Of a stretch of 24,226 bases of DNA, positions 20,469-24,226 are shown piece after piece; the stretch's first letter is position 1, and the number at the start of each line of letters is the position of its first letter. The stretch spans positions 1 to 24,226 of the forward strand of contig JANBPK010000084.1 of NCBI GenBank assembly GCA_027579435.1, written 5' to 3'. A program made the translations under genes and the position numbers. This DNA comes from Candolleomyces eurysporus (Eukaryota; Basidiomycota; Agaricomycetes; Agaricales; Psathyrellaceae). A model generated the notes under the pieces. That model had not been told where the DNA came from. It made no database searches and worked only from the letters and a program-made list of their open reading frames with translations.

Positions 20469-21594
20469 TCAACCTACCCGAATCCACCTCCCCACGACCA
20501 GCTTCATCCATTGGACTAGGCGCATGGGGAACGGGACTTTCAGATTTTCGATCTGCTGCGCCATCTGCTTCACCTTTGCCTCTTGCTCTTCCAGCTGCGC
20601 CATTGCTTCTGCATTCCCTGCAGCCGTGTCAGCCTTCAACGCTTGTATCTTGGTTTGCGCTTCGACCATCTGCTCAAGTTGAGCCCGCAGCTCTCGAGCT
20701 GCGTGAGTCTGGGGAAGGAGTTTGCGTTCGTTGACGAGCTCCCTTTGGATTTGGAGCCCCTCGGGCCTGATCTGCTGGATTGCTCGTGTCTCGAGCCTCT
20801 CGAGTATAGAGTGGACGATGTTCCAAGCACTAGCTTGCTCTTCGCCGGCGACCAATCGTTCAACTCGCGTCCCACCGTCCATCATTGTATTCCAGTATCG
20901 TTTCTTCAGTTCTTCCTCTCTCTTGTCGAAAATTTGGTCGGGAGCCGTCCCCCAATGCGAGGTGACTAGGACGACCTTGTCAAGTGCCGACTCGCCGCAT
21001 AGGTGGTTGAAAATCTCGAGGTTTCTCCGAGCTGTCCCGGTAAACCGATTCTGGGAGATGTTGTGCAGGTAAATGACCCCTCCCAGAACCGTCTTTTTGC
21101 GATATCTATCCGTTGCAGCGAAGGTCAGCGAATGACTACCAGGGACTAATATCGTGACCTACGATTCCTCTAACGACCGCGCAATTCGCTGCAGAATCTC
21201 GAAATCCCCAGCGTACGTGTCGTCAAAGCCAGGCGTGTCGACAATACGATTCTATGCCCTCTAATGCGCTTCCAATTGTTGGTTTGACCTTCAATTACGA
21301 CGGATTCGAGGTCACTCGTGCAAGACGCCAAGGCTGAGCCAACCTCGAAACGCTTCACAATTCCGAAGTAATCGAGGAGGGCATTGATGAACTTTTGAGA
21401 AACAGGTGAGTTCAATCTTCTGCTAGTGAAACCTTGCTCTTACGCTGCTCTTCCCAGCGCCAGTCGCTCCCATGATTCTGAAAGAAGGGTTGTAGAGCAG
21501 CTGAATATACCAATCTTTGGTCAACTCACGGAATTACGATGTCNGTTTCTCGAGCATCCGTCAAGGCTGTATCAGCGCTATAATTTCCTGGCAT
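20469..21594 (-). CDS. P-loop GTPase 4, paralog of GTPase 1 with a frameshift in the G3 exon
   Basis: Exons in transcript order: 21594..21530, 21477..21444, 21391..21163 and 21105..20469. Splice positions and the 34-nt Walker A exon (GATGAGKSS) match GTPase 1. The product aligns along its length with GTPase 1, including VLGGVIYLHNIS, LPQTHAARELR and the coiled coil ending QMAQQIENLK. In exon 3 one base is missing relative to GTPase 1 near 21241-21245, right at the start of the DTPGFDD motif. Read literally the frame fails there and DTPGFDDTYAGDFEILQRIA continues in another frame. Exon 3 is 229 nt; 230 would keep phase. The N at 21544 must be read as a base (codon ACN). The G4 position is TSHWG instead of TSKWG, and the C-terminal tail (MKLVVGRWIRVG) differs. 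Either a recent pseudogene or a sequencing error; the rest of the frame is intact, which favours the latter or recent loss. Confidence 0.85.
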
Positions 21595-22006
21595 ATTCGT
21601 TGAATGCAAGGGCGGCACAGGTGGAAGTTGTTGGGGAACGGGAACTGATAGGGCCTGGGGCAAGGAGTCTTGGTTATCAGTGCTCGGCTGGGTATGAGTT
21701 TAAGTAATGTGTTCGGCAATTTCGAGGGGATTCGAAAAAGGATAGACCAGATCGCGCTTTCGATATTTCACTTGTGGAGCCTCACAAAAAATAAAGCTTA
21801 CCGTGTATGCTACAGTTCATTCTGTTGGTATGCGACTTACCTCCTGGAAAGGACACCAAACACTCATACCAACTTTAATTTTGGCCCGGCAAAAGGCATC
21901 CCCAATAAATCAGCGAAGTCCTTGTGGTGTCTCAAGGACTGCCGGAACACTGTAGACCCGATGTAGTAGCCATCCATCAGCTTGTCTTCAATGGGGTGAG
22001 GGTTCA

Positions 22007-22092
22007 ACCTGTCATAAGTCATTATGCATTAACCTGTCAAAGGTTATACCTGTCATAAGCTATACCTGTCATAAGCATACTTGTCGTCATAC
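22007..22092. repeat. Imperfect tandem repeat of ACCTGTCATAAG units
   Basis: Four copies at 22007, 22032, 22048 and 22064 of a unit close to ACCTGTCATAAGCT, with a degenerate fifth at about 22079. The last copies are 16 bases apart. Short, AT-rich and without unique spacers, so it is a minisatellite and not a CRISPR-like array. Confidence 0.8.
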
Positions 22093-22451
22093 CCCTAGTG
22101 TGCTACAGGCGTATCAGGATGAATTTTAAATCGAACCCCCATTTCAATTCGCGGTTTGCCCTGGGCGTCCATCCATTAACCGTCCAAGATTGGATAATAC
22201 CATTCGCTGCCTTCCTGCATCGTGCCGTCGCATGTGGAGCGGGATGGAATGCTAATTGTATAAGTTTCAACTTACAGTGCACTTGACCTTCCCATTCATT
22301 CATTTGTCCACCCACCATTCACTTGTTTTACCATCCTCGTGGGCAACACCTGCATTATCACTATCTGTAGTTTTCCTCATATCATATTGATTGGGCCGAG
22401 GACAGGCTTAATAGCACCGTCGACCGCCCCATATATCCCCACATACCTCGA

Positions 22452-22570
22452 GTTGGCTCGCTCAGAATTATTGCTAGACGCTTGACTCTCTGTGCGCTTG
22501 CTGGCGCCCGCCGTCAGCGGGGGCTCGCGCTCGCGCCAGTTGGGTCGCTAGAATGATTGAAAACGTCTAG
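22452..22570. repeat. Nested inverted and direct repeats around a GC-rich hairpin
   Basis: A GC-rich hairpin has outer stem CTGGCGC (22501..22507) with GCGCCAG (22533..22539), and an inner hairpin CCCGC-CGTCA-GCGGG at 22507..22521. It is enclosed by CTAGACG (22474) and CGTCTAG (22564). The segments starting at 22452 and 22539 (GTTGG.TCGCT, then AGAAT.ATTG) form an imperfect direct repeat of about 22 bases. This could be a small non-autonomous element or a structured RNA; no coding potential. Confidence 0.55.
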
Positions 22571-22670
22571 GAGAGCANTTTTAAATGAATTCTCTTATCA
22601 GCTTCCTGCTCAGGATGTATCCCGACCATTGCGAAGCTTCCCGGATGGTGCAGCAAGCGAGGGCCTAGAA

Positions 22671-22703
22671 TCTCTGGCCGTAAAACGGCTCCATCGCCAG
22701 AGA
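22671..22703. repeat. Two-level hairpin TCTCTGG..CCAGAGA
   Basis: TCTCTGG (22671..22677) pairs with CCAGAGA (22697..22703), and inside it GCCG-TAAAA-ACGGC-like bases (22677..22689) can form a second stem. It lies 100 bases from the GC-rich hairpin. Seen directly; meaning unknown. Confidence 0.45.
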
Positions 22704-23875
22704 CACTTTTTGTGATCGAGCGTTTGCGGGAGGGCCCCCCGCTTCTACCTCCCGGTAGCGGGAATACCGTCTACCTGTCTCAGCGCCATCCTCACAATGT
22801 ACCTCGCCCAATTGTGTCCTATTCTAATACTACATGAACAGGACAGAGGTTGAAAAACGCTTGTATCCAGCATGAGCATCGGTTCTAGCCCTGAGCGTGG
22901 GGCCGTCTCAGCGATCGATTGAGTGCGGAAATTATTGTTTCGACTGTCCCTCTATCGTTTCTACCAGCTGCAGCATGGAGGCCAATGCTCAGCACTCGCC
23001 GACATGTATGGTACTTATTTGATCAATTAAATACTAAATAATTGAATTAACCCCTCGGCTGCAAAGCTTCTAACGGACGGACATCCCAGCGGTCAAGCGC
23101 TGACTGGGACAGTCGCTGTTAGCCCTTTGCAGTTACCAAGGCAGCATAAGATAGGTTTTCTTGCAGGGGTTTTCCTATCTAGTCGGCTTGGGGGTTGATG
23201 TCCGTAATGATCCATCGACCTTGGAAACTTACACACACGTTCGCAAAGTGCTCTTGCACGTTGGATCCACCGACCGCAAGGATCAGTGTTTTTGGCATCC
23301 CCCGTGATGATTGGCTTCATCAGTTCGGATTGACATTGACACATAGCGTCTGAACCTCCACATTCTAAGCTGTAAAAATCACGAACTGGGCTCTATATAC
23401 ATGTTAATTTCTGTATCCACCCTTAAAATGAAGCTATGTGCTCCTGAAGCTTGGAAAACTCATTATCTCCAGGCCATCACAGGGGCCAATGAAAGAACCG
23501 CCGCGGGAATTTGACCCCCTCATTCACTCGCACGGGAAAGAAACCCGATTCAATTACATCCTGATACGGCTGTAACACGTTATACCCCTTGGTGGACAGA
23601 TAATTCTAAGTACCTGAAGTGGCCAAACGTCCGGCCCAAGGTGCCCCGAAATCTTGGCTCCTGCAGAATCTCGGGAAGTTGGGAATAGCGGGCCCGCTTA
23701 GCCGGTTTCCGTCGGGAGGAGCGCATCAGAAAAAGGCGCATCACCTGACCGGCTATAATACGGACGGAGCAACCAATCGTCGTCATCCCGTTACTTTGAC
23801 CACTCACACGCACGAACCTCTCAGCCATCGCTGCTGTCCCCCGATAAATTGCCAGAAGACTTAGGAAAGGAAAAT

Positions 23876-24226
23876 ATGACGAACGCCCTGAAGAAGAGGA
23901 AGATCGCGGTCTTGGGCTCGAGATCTGTTGGTGAGTGTCACCCATTTCGTTTTCATTTCGTTATTCCATTGGGCGGGTGCGGGTACCCTCCATGTCATAT
24001 CACATTTTTCTTCGTTGCCACTGGACATATGTCACGTTGGTTCTTTTCTATTCCTGTGCTTCGTTTGTTCTCTTTCTGTTGTGTCGCGGGGTGGTGGGGC
24101 TTGACTGAAAACCCCTGCGGGTCCTCTGCGTGGTACAGGCAAAGTCGCGTTTGGGTGAAGCAGTTCATCGAGGTGAGCTCTCTTCCCTCCTCTCCAGGCG
24201 TCAAGGTTTGCTGATGATAGGTCTTG
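23876..24226 (+). CDS. rhb1: Rheb-type Ras-like small GTPase, 5' part (gene continues beyond window)
   Basis: Exon 1 (23876..23930) encodes MTNALKKRKIAVLGSRSVG, the start of Rheb proteins, in which RKIAVLGxRSVGKS is diagnostic. It ends with one base of a Gly codon before GTGAGT. The long intron 23931..24138 ends TGGTACAG. Exon 2 (24139..24172) should supply GKS and a helix ending KQFIE before the donor GTGAGC at 24173. As written it is 34 nt and runs into TGA; with one A of the AAA run (24141..24143) and one G of the GGG run (24153..24155) discounted it would be 32 nt and read GKSRLVKQFIE. So exon 2 has two apparent homopolymer insertions: sequencing errors, or a pseudogene. Rheb is a TORC1 activator at endomembranes, lipid-anchored at a C-terminal CaaX, which would lie outside this window. 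Confidence 0.8.

Larger units (their letters stand above)
21595..23875. other. Long non-coding region between GTPase 4 and the Rheb gene
   Basis: About 2.3 kb without a supportable gene. It holds a short tandem repeat (22007..22092), a set of nested inverted repeats (22452..22570 and 22671..22703), an A/T-rich stretch near 23020-23050, and one N (22578). The last few hundred bases are presumably the Rheb promoter. Frames such as 23093..23344 (-) and 23619..23864 (+) have no family resemblance. Confidence 0.5.

Noticed and set aside
22007..22092. CRISPR-like array
   Set aside because: Units are short, degenerate, nearly contiguous and lack unique spacers; the genome is eukaryotic.
22452..22570. 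tRNA or other classical RNA gene
   Set aside because: The nested stems do not make a cloverleaf; no T-loop consensus or A/B boxes were seen here, and none elsewhere in the window.
23093..23344. Cys-containing 83-codon minus-strand frame
   Set aside because: Cys spacing fits no known motif and there is no support from flanking exons.

Overview
The window is a gene-dense nuclear segment of a filamentous basidiomycete, most likely an Agaricomycete. Evidence is the many short introns (48-82 nt mostly) with GT..AG borders, intergenic gaps of a few hundred bases, and the protein families present: a basidiomycete-type multi-exon P450, a DUF6535 membrane protein, and an expanded family of fungal P-loop GTPases. 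Exon models below were built by hand from reading frames, splice borders and family alignment from memory; no database search was run.

Layout. 1-489 (+): 3' part of a staphylococcal-nuclease-fold endonuclease (LCL3-like). 920-1379 (+): small Ser/Thr-rich secreted protein with a GPI-type tail. 1680-4551 (-): ten-exon cytochrome P450, convergent with the previous gene. 5263-6843 (+): SWIB-domain subunit of a SWI/SNF- or RSC-type chromatin remodeler. 7064-9997 (+): BAR-SH3 scaffold with a Cys/His-rich tail. These five look like ordinary single genes.

From about 10.6 kb the character changes. Four paralogous P-loop GTPases lie at 10676-11787 (-), 12194-13131 (+), 17376-18385 (+) and 20469-21594 (-). 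All share the same intron after the first one or two dozen codons and the same 34-nt exon carrying the Walker A motif. Between the second and third sits a four-helix DUF6535 membrane protein (13629-15919, -). Between the third and fourth is a decayed copy of the 3' end of the BAR-SH3 gene (18795-19108). The order 'BAR-SH3 3' end (+) then GTPase (-)' occurs twice, which points to a segmental duplication that produced the fourth GTPase. About 2.3 kb of apparently non-coding, partly repetitive DNA (21595-23875) follows. The window ends in the first exons of a Rheb-type small GTPase (23876 onward, +).

Sequence quality matters here. Seven single N characters occur. Four of the five in coding exons sit at or next to homopolymers and must be dropped, not read as a base, to keep the frame. 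The Rheb exon also carries two apparent homopolymer overcalls. Some of the 'broken' genes may therefore be intact in the organism.

The most interesting region is the 10.6-21.6 kb cluster of rapidly diverging GIMAP/AIG1-like GTPases interleaved with a DUF6535 membrane protein. One member has Walker A Lys replaced by Arg and one has a frameshift in its G3 motif. The function of this family is unknown to me; a role in self/non-self or stress response is only a hypothesis.
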